The notes under the pieces are model-generated. The model saw nothing but the letters and a program-made list of their open reading frames with translations. It did no database searches and had not been told where the DNA came from. A DNA stretch of 64,000 nt. Origin: Rhodococcus sp. B50. GTDB taxonomy: Bacteria; Actinomycetota; Actinomycetes; Mycobacteriales; Mycobacteriaceae. Position numbers and translations under genes: made by a program. Below, piece after piece: positions 49,881 to 58,687 of this stretch (its first letter is position 1; each line of letters starts with the position of its first letter). The stretch is from contig NZ_WPAG02000002.1 in NCBI RefSeq assembly GCF_013602415.1, positions 4,653,480 to 4,717,479 of the forward strand, in the 5' to 3' direction.

Positions 49881-51406
49881 CGACGGTCGACGATCGAGGG
49901 GTCGATCCGTCCGACGCTCCGCGGCGCGCGCAGAAGCGCGCGTCCGCGGACGCGTCGCCCGGCACCGGCGTCAATCGGTGGAAGTGGCAGAACGCCTACG
50001 TCAAGCGGCTCTACGTCACGGACGCACTCGTCGTGGTGCTGTCCGTGCTGCTGGCGCAGTGGGTTCGGTTCGGGTACGAGGAACTCTTGCTCGCCGGGGA
50101 GGGCGCAGCACTCGAGTACTCGTTGACGTCCGCGACCATCATCGTTGCGTGGCTGGGTGCGCTGAGTCTCTTCCGCACTCGGTCGCGTCGCGTCATCGGC
50201 GCCGGCTACGACGAGTATCAGCGGGTCATCTCCGCGACCATCGGCATGTTCGGTGCGATCGCGATCATCGCGCTCATCTCCAACGAGCAGATCGCGCGCG
50301 GGTTCCTCGCCATCGCGTTGCCGGTCGGTCTCACCGGTTTGCTGCTCACTCGGTGGTTGTGGCGGAAGGTGATCGCGCGCAAGCGGGCTCGCGGGGAATT
50401 CCAGACGTCGGTGCTGGTGGTCGGTGGCGCGCGGGCGGTACGGCATATGGCGCGCACCTTCGCCCGTAAGGACGGCGAGGGTTACCGCGTCGTGGGCGTG
50501 TGCGTACCCCGCTATTCGGGTGCTCCCGGTGACGTGATCGACGTCGACGGTCGGGAGATCACCATCTACGGCGACGAACACTCCGTCGTGGAGGCACTGA
50601 AGCTGTCGCAGGCCGACACGGTGGTGGTCACCGCCACCGAAACCCTCGGCAGCGAGGGGTTGCACGATCTGGTATGGCAGCTCGAACCGCTCGAGACCGA
50701 TCTGGTGGTCGCGACCGGGGTGGTCGATGTGGCCGGTCCGCGGATCGAGATGCGTCCGGTGGCCGGCCTGCCGCTCATTCACGTGGAGAAGCCGAGCTAT
50801 CACGGGGCGAAGCGGTCGGGGAAGCGGATCTTCGACTTGGCGTTCGCGGGCGCGGCGTTGCTGGCGTTGGCGCCGGTGTTCGCGGTGGTCGCGCTGCTCA
50901 TCAAGCTCGAGGATCGGGGTCCGGTCTTCTACAAGGCCGAGCGGATCGGTCTCGATGGTGAGCCGTTCGGGATGGTGAAGTTCCGGTCGATGGTCACCAA
51001 TGCCGACAAGATGGTCGATCGGCTGCTCGCGCAGAACGAGGGCGCCGGCCCGCTGTTCAAGATGAAGGACGATCCGCGGGTCACCCGCGTGGGCAGGGTG
51101 ATGCGGCGGTTCAGCATCGACGAGTTGCCCCAGTTCCTCAACGTGATTCGCGGGGAGATGAGTGTGGTGGGTCCGCGTCCGCCGTTGCGGCGTGAGGTGG
51201 AGGCCTATGACGGTCGGGTCAAGCGCCGGCTGCTTGTTCGCCCCGGTGTGACCGGACTGTGGCAGGTCAGCGGTCGGTCGGATCTGTCCTGGGACGAGTC
51301 GGTGCGGCTGGATCTGTCGTATGTGGAGAACTGGTCGATGGTCTCGGATGTGTTGATCATCGGTAAGACCGTCAAGGCCGTGCTCGCCAGCGACGGCGCC
51401 TACTGA
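49877..51406 (+). CDS. polyprenyl-phosphate sugar-1-phosphate transferase (PGT 2)
   Basis: The 509-residue WcaJ/CpsE-type enzyme primes glycan synthesis by loading a sugar phosphate on undecaprenyl phosphate. It has four N-terminal membrane helices (residues 38-160), a nucleotide-binding-like domain ([16 protein letters not shown]), a further membrane segment near residue 320 and the catalytic domain ([60 protein letters not shown]). It is much closer to PGT 3 than to PGT 1; several blocks of 15-20 residues, such as [20 protein letters not shown], are identical. It stands alone, without other glycan genes, between hairpin terminators. Confidence 0.92.
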   Translation: MTTVDDRGVDPSDAPRRAQKRASADASPGTGVNRWKWQNAYVKRLYVTDALVVVLSVLLAQWVRFGYEELLLAGEGAALEYSLTSATIIVAWLGALSLFRTRSRRVIGAGYDEYQRVISATIGMFGAIAIIALISNEQIARGFLAIALPVGLTGLLLTRWLWRKVIARKRARGEFQTSVLVVGGARAVRHMARTFARKDGEGYRVVGVCVPRYSGAPGDVIDVDGREITIYGDEHSVVEALKLSQADTVVVTATETLGSEGLHDLVWQLEPLETDLVVATGVVDVAGPRIEMRPVAGLPLIHVEKPSYHGAKRSGKRIFDLAFAGAALLALAPVFAVVALLIKLEDRGPVFYKAERIGLDGEPFGMVKFRSMVTNADKMVDRLLAQNEGAGPLFKMKDDPRVTRVGRVMRRFSIDELPQFLNVIRGEMSVVGPRPPLRREVEAYDGRVKRRLLVRPGVTGLWQVSGRSDLSWDESVRLDLSYVENWSMVSDVLIIGKTVKAVLASDGAY

Positions 51407-51421
51407 GCGACAGCGTGAACA

Positions 51422-51454
51422 GAACGGCCTCGGAGCGCGACTCCGAGGTCGTTC
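51422..51454 (+). terminator. hairpin terminator of PGT 2
   Basis: 14-base arms (GAACGGCCTCGGAG / CTCCGAGGTCGTTC) with one wobble pair and a 5-base loop. Confidence 0.8.
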
Positions 51455-51534
51455 TCGTTCTGCGGAAAGACTCGAATCGCCATGAGTACATGCACAGGCG
51501 GATACCGTGGACGAAACAGTTCGGAGGTAGTCGC

Positions 51535-52506
51535 ATGTGCACAGCCGCCAACTACATTGCCAAGGACCACTACTTCGGCCGGAATCTCGATCTCGAATTC
51601 TCCTACCGGGAAGCGGTGACGGTCACGCCGCGAAACTTCCCCTTCGAGTTCCGCAAGGTGCCCCCGCTGAACACTCATCACGCCATGATCGGCATGGCGA
51701 CCGTCGCCGAGGGTTATCCGCTCTACTACGACGCGACCAACGAGAAGGGCTTGAGCATGGCGGGGCTGAACTTCCCCGACAATGCCGACTACAAGCCCGT
51801 GTCGGAGGACGGGACGAACGTCGCGTCGTTCGAGTTCATTCCCTGGGTCCTCGGGCAGTTCGAGACCGTCGCGCAGGTACGGGACGCACTATCGGACGTG
51901 CGCATCGTCGACCTCGCATTCAGTGAGGAGTTTCCGCCGTCCCCACTGCACTGGATCATTTCCGACCGGGACGAGTCCATCACCGTCGAATCCGTCGACG
52001 AGGGCTTGAAGGTCCACGACAACCCGATCCAGGTCCTTACGAACAACCCGACGTTCGACTTCCAGTTGTTCAACATCAACAACTACATGAGTCTGTCGGT
52101 CGACCCGCCCGAGCCGCATTTCTCGAAGGAAATCCCTTTCGACACCTACAGTCGCGGGCTGGGTGCACTCGGATTGCCCGGAGATCTGTCGTCGGTATCG
52201 CGCTTCGTCAAAGCCGCCTTCACCAAGGTGAATTCGGTGTCGGGTGAATCGGAATCCGAGGCGATCAGTCAGTTCTTCCACATCCTCGGCTCTGTGGAGC
52301 AACAACGGGGATGTGTCCGGCTCGAAGACAAGTACGAGATCACCATCTATTCGTCGTGCTGCAATACGAACAGGGGCATCTACTACTACCGCACCTACGA
52401 GAACAGTCAGATCACCGCCGTGGACATGCACAAAGAGGATCTCGACGGTAGCGACCTGGCGTCGTATCCGCTCGTGAAGGGTCAGCAGATCCTCATGCAG
52501 AACTGA
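51535..52506 (+). CDS. choloylglycine hydrolase/penicillin V acylase family (Ntn hydrolase)
   Basis: The 323-residue protein belongs to the N-terminal nucleophile hydrolases that cleave conjugated bile acids or penicillin V. After removal of Met, Cys2 is the catalytic nucleophile (MCTAANYIAKDHYFGRNLD), with R16 and D19 in the expected places, and TNNPTFDFQL matching the family's Asn-containing oxyanion segment. Its overall sequence is like enzymes of gut Firmicutes (SYREAVTVTPRNFPF). GGAGGT lies 8-9 bases before ATG 51535. It is a single-gene unit between terminators. Bile salt, acyl-homoserine lactone or other amide substrates are all possible. Confidence 0.92.
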   Translation: MCTAANYIAKDHYFGRNLDLEFSYREAVTVTPRNFPFEFRKVPPLNTHHAMIGMATVAEGYPLYYDATNEKGLSMAGLNFPDNADYKPVSEDGTNVASFEFIPWVLGQFETVAQVRDALSDVRIVDLAFSEEFPPSPLHWIISDRDESITVESVDEGLKVHDNPIQVLTNNPTFDFQLFNINNYMSLSVDPPEPHFSKEIPFDTYSRGLGALGLPGDLSSVSRFVKAAFTKVNSVSGESESEAISQFFHILGSVEQQRGCVRLEDKYEITIYSSCCNTNRGIYYYRTYENSQITAVDMHKEDLDGSDLASYPLVKGQQILMQN

Positions 52507-52520
52507 ACACCCCTCGACCG

Positions 52521-52553
52521 GAACGGCCTCGGAGTTCGCCTCCGGGGCCGTTC
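52521..52553 (+). terminator. hairpin terminator of Ntn hydrolase gene
   Basis: 14-base arms (GAACGGCCTCGGAG / CTCCGGGGCCGTTC), one mismatch; the left arm is identical to that of the terminator at 51422. Confidence 0.8.
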
Positions 52554-52607
52554 TCGTACGGGAGACGTGTTCGAGACTTGACTTCTCGTGTGATGACCCG
52601 CACAGTA

Positions 52608-52644
52608 TGTACGCACAGCGTTCATTGCGTACGCAGTGCGTACA
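52608..52644 (+). promoter_or_regulatory. nested palindrome before MBL lipoprotein gene
   Basis: Perfect arms TGTACGCAC (52608-52616) and GTGCGTACA (52636-52644) enclose a second palindrome, TGCGTACGCA (52626-52635). TTGACT at 52578 is a possible -35. A dimeric repressor site is inferred. Confidence 0.6.
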
Positions 52645-52674
52645 AGTCTCTCGTTCCCTCGGAAGGAACCTTCG

Positions 52675-53739
52675 GTGTCACGACGCTCATTCGAATTCGG
52701 CCGGCTCCGCACGGCGGCAGTAGCGGTGTCGGGTGTTCTCGCGCTCGCACTCACGGGCTGCAGCTCCGGTGAATCTGCAGCTCAGGAGACGCCCGCAGCG
52801 CAGGAAACGACGGCGTCGGATGGTTCACCTTCGGACTCCGCTCACCCTGCCTCCGACGCTCCCGCCGAGGGAGAGATGCGTGTGACGCTGCTCGGTACGG
52901 GCAGCCCGGTGCCGAGCACCGAGCGCTACGGCATGTCCACGCTCGTGCAGGCCAACGGCTTGAATCTCGTGATCGATGCTGGTCGCGGCGCGACAGTGCG
53001 TTTGACCGAGGCGGGCGTTCCGGTCGGTCAGGTCGACGCCGTCTTCCTCACCCACTTCCACTCCGACCACATAAACGGCCTGTCCGACCTCTGGATGAGC
53101 AGCTACGTCCCCGCACTCGGCGGTCGCGAAGGCACCTTCCAGCTGTACGGTCCCGTCGGCGTCCGCAACATCGGCGACGGTATGCAGAGCACCTACCGCA
53201 ACGACATCGACGTGCGCGTCGCGGACAAGGAAGTGGACCCCGCGACCACGCCGATCGAATCGCACGAGTTCGCGGAAGACGGAGTGGTCTTCGACCAGGA
53301 CGGCGTCACGGTCACGATGTTCACGGTGGAGCACGACCCTGTCGGTGCCATCCAGCCCGCGGTCGGATATCGCGTCGACTACGCCGGCAAGTCGGTGCTC
53401 ATCAGCGGCGATACCGTGCCCACCGAGAACGTCCTGAAGTTCGGTGAGGGCGTCGACGTGCTGGTGCACGAGGTTGCGGACTTCGAGGATCCGTCGGCGC
53501 TTCCCAGCGTGTACGCGCACCACACGAATCCGCAGCAGGCCGGCGACATCTTCGAACAGACCCAGCCGAAGATGGCCGTGTACAGCCACATCGTCAACGG
53601 CATTCCCGGCCGCGTCCCCGGCATCTCCGATGAGATGCTCGTCGAACGCACCCGGGAGAACTACGACGGCCCGCTGACCGTCGGCACCGACCTGATGAGC
53701 TTCCTCATCACCGGCGACGAGGTGCGCGTGGACAGCTGA
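52675..53739 (+). CDS. metallo-beta-lactamase fold lipoprotein
   Basis: The 354-residue product has a lipoprotein signal (LALALTGCSS lipobox), a Ser/Thr/Ala-rich linker and an exported MBL domain with the zinc motif THFHSDHINGL, downstream ligand regions VEHDP and SGDTVPTENV, and a terminal His in YSHIV. The layout (LLGTGSPVPSTERYG) is that of RNase Z/arylsulfatase/lactonase-like MBL hydrolases, acting here outside the cell membrane. The GTG start has AAGGAA upstream. It lies after the palindromic site at 52608, so it is probably inducible. Confidence 0.88.
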   Translation: MSRRSFEFGRLRTAAVAVSGVLALALTGCSSGESAAQETPAAQETTASDGSPSDSAHPASDAPAEGEMRVTLLGTGSPVPSTERYGMSTLVQANGLNLVIDAGRGATVRLTEAGVPVGQVDAVFLTHFHSDHINGLSDLWMSSYVPALGGREGTFQLYGPVGVRNIGDGMQSTYRNDIDVRVADKEVDPATTPIESHEFAEDGVVFDQDGVTVTMFTVEHDPVGAIQPAVGYRVDYAGKSVLISGDTVPTENVLKFGEGVDVLVHEVADFEDPSALPSVYAHHTNPQQAGDIFEQTQPKMAVYSHIVNGIPGRVPGISDEMLVERTRENYDGPLTVGTDLMSFLITGDEVRVDS

Positions 53740-53752
53740 GCGTCAGCTCGAA

Positions 53753-53782
53753 CAGAACCCGCCGGTGTTCCGGCGGGTTCTG
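53753..53782 (+). terminator. hairpin terminator of MBL gene
   Basis: Perfect 13-bp stem (CAGAACCCGCCGG and complement) with a TGTT loop. Confidence 0.88.
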
Positions 53783-53861
53783 TCGATCGCCGAGGGTTTC
53801 GTTCCGGGCCCGCGTGGTCACACATCCGATGTACTGCGTTCCGCACTGAGGAGGACCCGAC

Positions 53862-54299
53862 ATGGCGGCTACCGTCTCCGACCGATTCGACATCGACGCC
53901 ACACCCGAGCAGGTGATGCGCGCCCTCGAAGATGTCGAACGCATCCCCGAGTGGTCCTCGGCCCACAAGAGCGTGGAGGTACTCACCCGGGACGCCGACG
54001 GTCGCCCGCAGCGGGTTCGCATGACGCTGTCGTTGTTCGGCTTCTCCGACACCCAGACCATCGAGCACGACTGGACCGAGCGGTCGACGTCGTGGACGCT
54101 CGTCGAGAGCGCGATGCAGCGCAGTCAGGACGGCGAATACGCGCTGGAGCAGATCTCGCGCGGCACCCGAGTTCACGTCACCATGTCGCTCGAACCGAAG
54201 GTTCCGGTTCCCGGTTTCGTGCTGAAACGCGGGCAGAAGCATGCGGTCGAAGCGGTCCGGAAGGGGCTGACCGAGTTCGTCCTGACTCACTACATCTGA
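53862..54299 (+). CDS. SRPBCC/polyketide cyclase-like protein
   Basis: The 145-residue protein has the START/SRPBCC helix-grip fold: VSDRFDIDATPEQVMRALED, PEWSSAHKSVEVLTRD, LSLFGFSDTQTIEHDW and a C-terminal helix (GQKHAVEAVRKGLTEFV). This fold binds hydrophobic ligands; many mycobacterial relatives have unknown function. GGAGG precedes the ATG. It converges with the GMC oxidoreductase gene 15 bases away. Confidence 0.88.
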   Translation: MAATVSDRFDIDATPEQVMRALEDVERIPEWSSAHKSVEVLTRDADGRPQRVRMTLSLFGFSDTQTIEHDWTERSTSWTLVESAMQRSQDGEYALEQISRGTRVHVTMSLEPKVPVPGFVLKRGQKHAVEAVRKGLTEFVLTHYI

Positions 54300-54314
54300 C
54301 ACTCCCCGAGACGA

Positions 54315-55907
54315 TCACCCATGACGGATCAGGTCTGCGGCTTTCTCGCCGATCAACACCGTCGGTGCGTGGGTGTGACCGTGGATGGTGGTGGGCATGA
54401 CCGACGCGTCCGCGATACGGAGTTTGTCGATGCCTCGGACCCGGAGTCGCGAAGTAACGACGCCGGTGCCGTCGCGACCCATGCGGCAGGTGCCGACCGG
54501 GTGGTAGATCGTCTGGCCGAGTTCCTCCAGCGCATGGACGAACATCTCCTCGTCATGGGTTCCGGGACGGGGGATGGGCCGGATACGCGGACCGAGTCGG
54601 GATTTCAGCGAGGGCGCGGAGGCCAGAACCGAACAGAGCCGTAGGCCTTCGAGCATCGCGTTCCGGTCGATTCCCGCGCTGTCGCTGAGATAGCGAGGGT
54701 CGATGATCGGCTTCACGGTGTGATCGGCGGATCGCAACGTGATCTGTCCGCGGCTGACAGGCGCGAGAAGTATCGCGCCGATGATGACGGTGTGCTGGGT
54801 GGGAACGACGAGTCCTTGATCGAAGAACGGCGCCGGGGAGAAGAAGATCTCGAGGTCGGGGACAGACAGGTCGGGTCGACTGCGAACGAATCCGTAGGCC
54901 TCCTCGACACAGGAGGTCAGCGTGCCCTTCCGCCGGAGCAGATAGTTGACGAACTCGGAGATTGTGCCGGCCGAGAACAGTGAACCGTCGTCGACGCTGT
55001 AGCCGAGACCGGCGACGAAGTGGTCCGTCAAGCCCTGCCCGACTTCGGGGAGATGATGGTGCACCGAGATGCCGTGCCTGCGGAGATGCTGCTCGTCGCC
55101 GATACCGGAGAGCATCAGCAGTTGAGGTGTGTTGACGGCCCCGCCTGCCACGATCACTTCGCCTTGGGCGCGGATGATTCGGCGGGCGCCGTCCTTCTCG
55201 TACTCGACACCCACCGCGGCGGTTCCGTCGAGCAGGATCCGGGTGGCGTGAGCCCCGGTGAGAACGGTGAGGTTGTTCCGTCCCCGGGCAGGCCGGAGGT
55301 AGGCATCGGCCACACTCCACCGAGCGCCGCGCCTCTGGGTCACCATCGATCGCGAAAACCCTTCGGGACGAGAACTGTTGGCTCGCTCGACAGGAAATCC
55401 GGTTTCTGCGGCCGCGTCGAGGAACGCGGTGGTGAGCGGTCGTGGACTGCGTTGCTCGGTGACGATGATCGGCCCGGAGTGTCCGGACTCGGGGTCGGTA
55501 TCGTCCTGTACGCTTTCGATCCGGCGGAAGTACTCGAGCGCTCCGGAGAACGACCACGATGCGTCGCCGGTCAGCTCGGCCCATTCGTCGTAGTCTGCGG
55601 CGAAGCCTCGTACCCACATCATCGCGTTCATCGACGACGAGCCGCCGAGCATCTTGCCACGCGGCCAGTAGATCTTTCTGCCGCCGAGCGCTGGTTGTGG
55701 CTCCGTCAGGTAGTCCCAGTCGAGTTCGCTGCGGAACAATTTCGAGAACGCGGCGGGGATATGGACGAACTTGTTCTTGTCCTCTGGCCCGGCTTCGAGT
55801 GCGACCACCCGTTTTCGGGGGTCGGAGCTGAGTCGGTTGGCGAGCACGGCTCCTGCGGAACCGGTGCCCACGATGACGTAGTCCGCTACTGATGGCTGTT
55901 GAGTCAT
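54315..55907 (-). CDS. GMC family oxidoreductase (choline dehydrogenase type)
   Basis: The 530-residue flavoprotein oxidises an alcohol with FAD. It has the ADP-binding GTGSAGAVLANRLS, PRGKMLGGSSSMNAMMWVRG (GMC signature 1), GEVIVAGGAVNTPQLLMLSG (signature 2) and the C-terminal active-site segments YHPVGTCRMG and THAPTVLIGEKAADL. ATG 55907 (MTQQPSVADYV) is chosen because GGAG lies 6 bases upstream; the earlier ATG abuts it. It is a single gene. The substrate may be choline, a fatty or a terpene alcohol. Confidence 0.92.
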   Translation of the reverse strand: MTQQPSVADYVIVGTGSAGAVLANRLSSDPRKRVVALEAGPEDKNKFVHIPAAFSKLFRSELDWDYLTEPQPALGGRKIYWPRGKMLGGSSSMNAMMWVRGFAADYDEWAELTGDASWSFSGALEYFRRIESVQDDTDPESGHSGPIIVTEQRSPRPLTTAFLDAAAETGFPVERANSSRPEGFSRSMVTQRRGARWSVADAYLRPARGRNNLTVLTGAHATRILLDGTAAVGVEYEKDGARRIIRAQGEVIVAGGAVNTPQLLMLSGIGDEQHLRRHGISVHHHLPEVGQGLTDHFVAGLGYSVDDGSLFSAGTISEFVNYLLRRKGTLTSCVEEAYGFVRSRPDLSVPDLEIFFSPAPFFDQGLVVPTQHTVIIGAILLAPVSRGQITLRSADHTVKPIIDPRYLSDSAGIDRNAMLEGLRLCSVLASAPSLKSRLGPRIRPIPRPGTHDEEMFVHALEELGQTIYHPVGTCRMGRDGTGVVTSRLRVRGIDKLRIADASVMPTTIHGHTHAPTVLIGEKAADLIRHG

Positions 55908-56005
55908 GTCCATCTCCGAGTGTGAGACGACTGCTCCGAGATTTCTGGTTCCGGTCCGAGCGTAGGCGCTCACCTGCGGAAACGCGAGACCTACGTCCTG
56001 GCTCA

Positions 56006-57124
56006 CTACGCCTGACGTGCCGTCGGCAATTCGAGGGTGAACCGGGCTCCTCGACCCGGCCCTGCGCTGTACGCGCGGATGCGACCGTCGTGGGCTTCGA
56101 CGAGCGCCCGCGCGATCGTGAGCCCGATGCCGGTGCCGCCGTGGTTCCGGTCGCGCGCGGTGTCGGCACGATAGAACCTGTCGAAGAGATGGTCGAGGTG
56201 ATCGGACGAGATTCCGCTGCCCGTGTCGGCCACGGTGATCTCTGTCCGCGCGCGGTCGAGCATGCACGTGGCGACGGTGACGGTGCCACCTTCCGGGGTG
56301 TGTCGCAGAGCGTTGTCCAGCAGGTTCGCCAGTACCTGCCCGAGCCGATCCGGATCGACCGTCACCGGCGCGGATTCGGCGACGTCGACGTGCAGCGCCA
56401 CCCCTTTGCCGTCGTACTGTTCACGCACCGCGCCGACTGCCGTGGTGACAAGCGTGCCGGTGGTGGTGGGCACTGGAGTGATGCGCGTGATGTGCTCCTC
56501 GGCGCGGGAGACGGCGGTGATGTCCTGCGCCAGGCGGCTCAATCGGTGGGTGGCGCCTCGCAGGATCTGCCGGGTGTCGTCGTCGAAGCTGCGGACGCCG
56601 TCCTCGAGTGCTTCCAGGTAGGAGTCGAGTGTGGCGATGGGCGTGCGCATTTCGTGACCCAGGTCGGCCAGCATCCTGCGGCGGGTGGTTTCGGTGGCTT
56701 CCAGTCGTCGCGCGAGTTCGTTGAAACTGGCTGCCAGTTCGTCGAATTCGTGGCCGAGTTCGGGGCTGGGGACGCGGGTGTCGTAGCGACCTCCGGCGAT
56801 CTGTGCGGTGGAGGTGGTCACCGTGTCGAGCGAGCGCTGGATGCGACGCGCGATGTACCAACTGACCACCGATGCCAGCAGCACCGCGATCGCGATGGCC
56901 AGGCCCCACGCGAGGATGATGGCTCGGGTGAAGGCTTCTTCGACGTGGGCGGCCTGGCTCGAGTTGTGATCGATCCCGGCTTGCCCGAGATGGTCGTGGA
57001 AGATTCCGGGGGCCAGGGCGGACGCGACGAGCCATGCGCTGACGGCACATCCGACGACCACGGCGAACAGGGCGACGAACAGGCGCGTGCCGAAGCTCGT
57101 CGCGGCGGGGGAGCGGGACGTCAT
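56006..57124 (-). CDS. sensor histidine kinase of copper-type cluster
   Basis: The 372-residue kinase has two membrane helices (residues 14-36 and 68-90) with a short His-containing loop between them (FHDHLGQAGIDHN), a HAMP linker, the phospho-acceptor His in ADLGHEMRTPIATLDSY and an ATPase domain (LANLLDNALRHTP, VADTGSGI, GGTGIGLTIA). It overlaps the upstream response regulator by ATGA. The position next to a DUF305 lipoprotein and a CopB-type ATPase suggests sensing of copper in the periplasm-like space. Confidence 0.93.
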   Translation of the reverse strand: MTSRSPAATSFGTRLFVALFAVVVGCAVSAWLVASALAPGIFHDHLGQAGIDHNSSQAAHVEEAFTRAIILAWGLAIAIAVLLASVVSWYIARRIQRSLDTVTTSTAQIAGGRYDTRVPSPELGHEFDELAASFNELARRLEATETTRRRMLADLGHEMRTPIATLDSYLEALEDGVRSFDDDTRQILRGATHRLSRLAQDITAVSRAEEHITRITPVPTTTGTLVTTAVGAVREQYDGKGVALHVDVAESAPVTVDPDRLGQVLANLLDNALRHTPEGGTVTVATCMLDRARTEITVADTGSGISSDHLDHLFDRFYRADTARDRNHGGTGIGLTIARALVEAHDGRIRAYSAGPGRGARFTLELPTARQA

Positions 57125-57897
57125 TGCCCCGTTCCCATCCGGTAGCCGACGCCCCGTACGGTGCGCACGAAACGTCCCTGGTTCGCGTCGTCACCGAGTT
57201 TGCGGCGCAGATGGCCGATGTGTACGTCCACGAGGTGTTCGTCGCCGACCCAGTTCTGCCCCCACACGGCCGCGATGAGCTGTGCCCGGGTGAACACGAC
57301 GCCGGGGTCCTGGGACAGGGCGGCGAGGATGTCGAACTCGGTGCGGGTGAGCGCGACCGGTGTGCCGGACACGGTGACCTCCCGTCCGTCGACGTCGATG
57401 GACAGATCCCCGAACACGCGGTCCTGCCGGCCCGGAGAGGCTGCGATCGGCGCGGCGGTTCGGGGACGACGCAGCATGGCCTGGATGCGGGCCATGAGTT
57501 CGCGCGGGCTGAACGGTTTCGTGAGGTAGTCGTCGGCTCCGACGGACAGGCCGATCAGGGTGTCGATCTCGTCGGTGCGGGCGGTGAGCATCACGACGTA
57601 GGCGTCGGAGAAGGTGCGCAGTTGCCGGCACACCTCGATGCCGTCGAGTCCGGGTAGGCCGAGGTCGAGCACGAGGATGTCGGGGTCGACCCGGCGGGCG
57701 AGGGTCACGGCCTCGGATCCGTCGCCGGTGATCGTCACGTCGAAACCGTCGCGTTCGAGATACGAACCGACGAGGTTCGCCAGCGACTCCTCGTCTTCGA
57801 CGACCATGGCCCGCATCCGGGCGGTCGAGCTCGCGGCGGGTGCGGATCCGCCGGATGGTCCCGTCGGGCGAACAGAGGAAGGCATGGGATCCATCAT
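57121..57897 (-). CDS. OmpR family response regulator of copper-type cluster
   Basis: The product of about 258 residues has a receiver domain (VVEDEESLANLVGSYLERDG, phospho-acceptor Asp in LVLDLGLPGLDG, VMLTARTDEIDT, GADDYLTKPF) and a winged-helix DNA-binding domain (ALTRTEFDILAALSQDPG, HLVDVHIGHLRRKLGDD, VRTVRGVGYRMG). ATG 57897 is a tentative start; 57894 and 57885 are in frame and the first 30 residues are Pro/Ser-rich. It is divergent from the DUF305 gene, whose 100-bp promoter gap is the likely target. Confidence 0.92.
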   Translation of the reverse strand: MMDPMPSSVRPTGPSGGSAPAASSTARMRAMVVEDEESLANLVGSYLERDGFDVTITGDGSEAVTLARRVDPDILVLDLGLPGLDGIEVCRQLRTFSDAYVVMLTARTDEIDTLIGLSVGADDYLTKPFSPRELMARIQAMLRRPRTAAPIAASPGRQDRVFGDLSIDVDGREVTVSGTPVALTRTEFDILAALSQDPGVVFTRAQLIAAVWGQNWVGDEHLVDVHIGHLRRKLGDDANQGRFVRTVRGVGYRMGTGQ

Positions 57898-57997
57898 CGT
57901 CACCCGCCGTGGTGCTGACGACGTGCCCGCACTTCTTGAGCAAATCTTCATGCGATCTCCATCCGAACCCGGGAGCACGCGGGTGAGGGTGGGCGGT

Positions 57998-58639
57998 ATG
58001 AACAAGAAGGCTCTGACCGCCGGTGCGATCGCTCTGGCAGTGGCATTCACAACGTCTGCATGCAGTGGTTCCGGTGGTGACGAGGGAACGACCAGCGCCC
58101 CGACCGCCGCGACGTCCGACGCGAACATCGCGTCGTTCGATCAGGAAGACGTCATGTTCTCCCGGATGATGATCCCGCACCACGCGCAGGCCATCGAGAT
58201 GAGTGACATGCTGCTCGCCAAGGACGGGATCCCGGAGCCGGTGAGAGCGCTGGCCGAGCAGATCAAGGCCGAGCAACAGCCCGAGATCGAACAGTTCGAG
58301 GTGTGGCTCGACGAGTGGGACATGACGCCCATGCACAGGGAGGACACTCCCCGGATGGACAGACTCGACATGCCCGGCATGCCACACATGGGCGACATGC
58401 CACACATGGACGGGATGATGAGCGAGCAGGACATGCAGGCACTGTCCGACGCCCAAGGCGTCGCCGCCGCCCGTATGTACCTGGAGCAGATGATCGTCCA
58501 CCACGAGGGAGCGATCGAGATGGCGCAGGGCGAGATCGAGGACGGGCGGTATCCCGACACTGTCGAGCTGGCTCGCACCATCGCCGACACCCAGCAGAAG
58601 GAAATCGACACGATGCGTCAGCTGTTGACCACTCTGTAG
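57998..58639 (+). CDS. DUF305 lipoprotein, Met/His-rich copper-binding type
   Basis: The 213-residue lipoprotein (AFTTSACSGSG lipobox) has two DUF305 halves, each with the metal-ligand helix motif (FSRMMIPHHAQAIEMSDM and YLEQMIVHHEGAIEMAQG), joined by a Met/His/Pro-rich linker (DMPGMPHMGDMPHMDGMM). Such proteins bind copper outside the membrane. It is followed 48 bases later by a CopB-type ATPase and is divergent from a two-component system, so it is most likely part of copper homeostasis. Confidence 0.92.
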   Translation: MNKKALTAGAIALAVAFTTSACSGSGGDEGTTSAPTAATSDANIASFDQEDVMFSRMMIPHHAQAIEMSDMLLAKDGIPEPVRALAEQIKAEQQPEIEQFEVWLDEWDMTPMHREDTPRMDRLDMPGMPHMGDMPHMDGMMSEQDMQALSDAQGVAAARMYLEQMIVHHEGAIEMAQGEIEDGRYPDTVELARTIADTQQKEIDTMRQLLTTL

Positions 58640-58687
58640 CCGATCTGCGTCGCGGGTTCGTCCCGTCGGCCGAGTGAGGAGCCGTCG

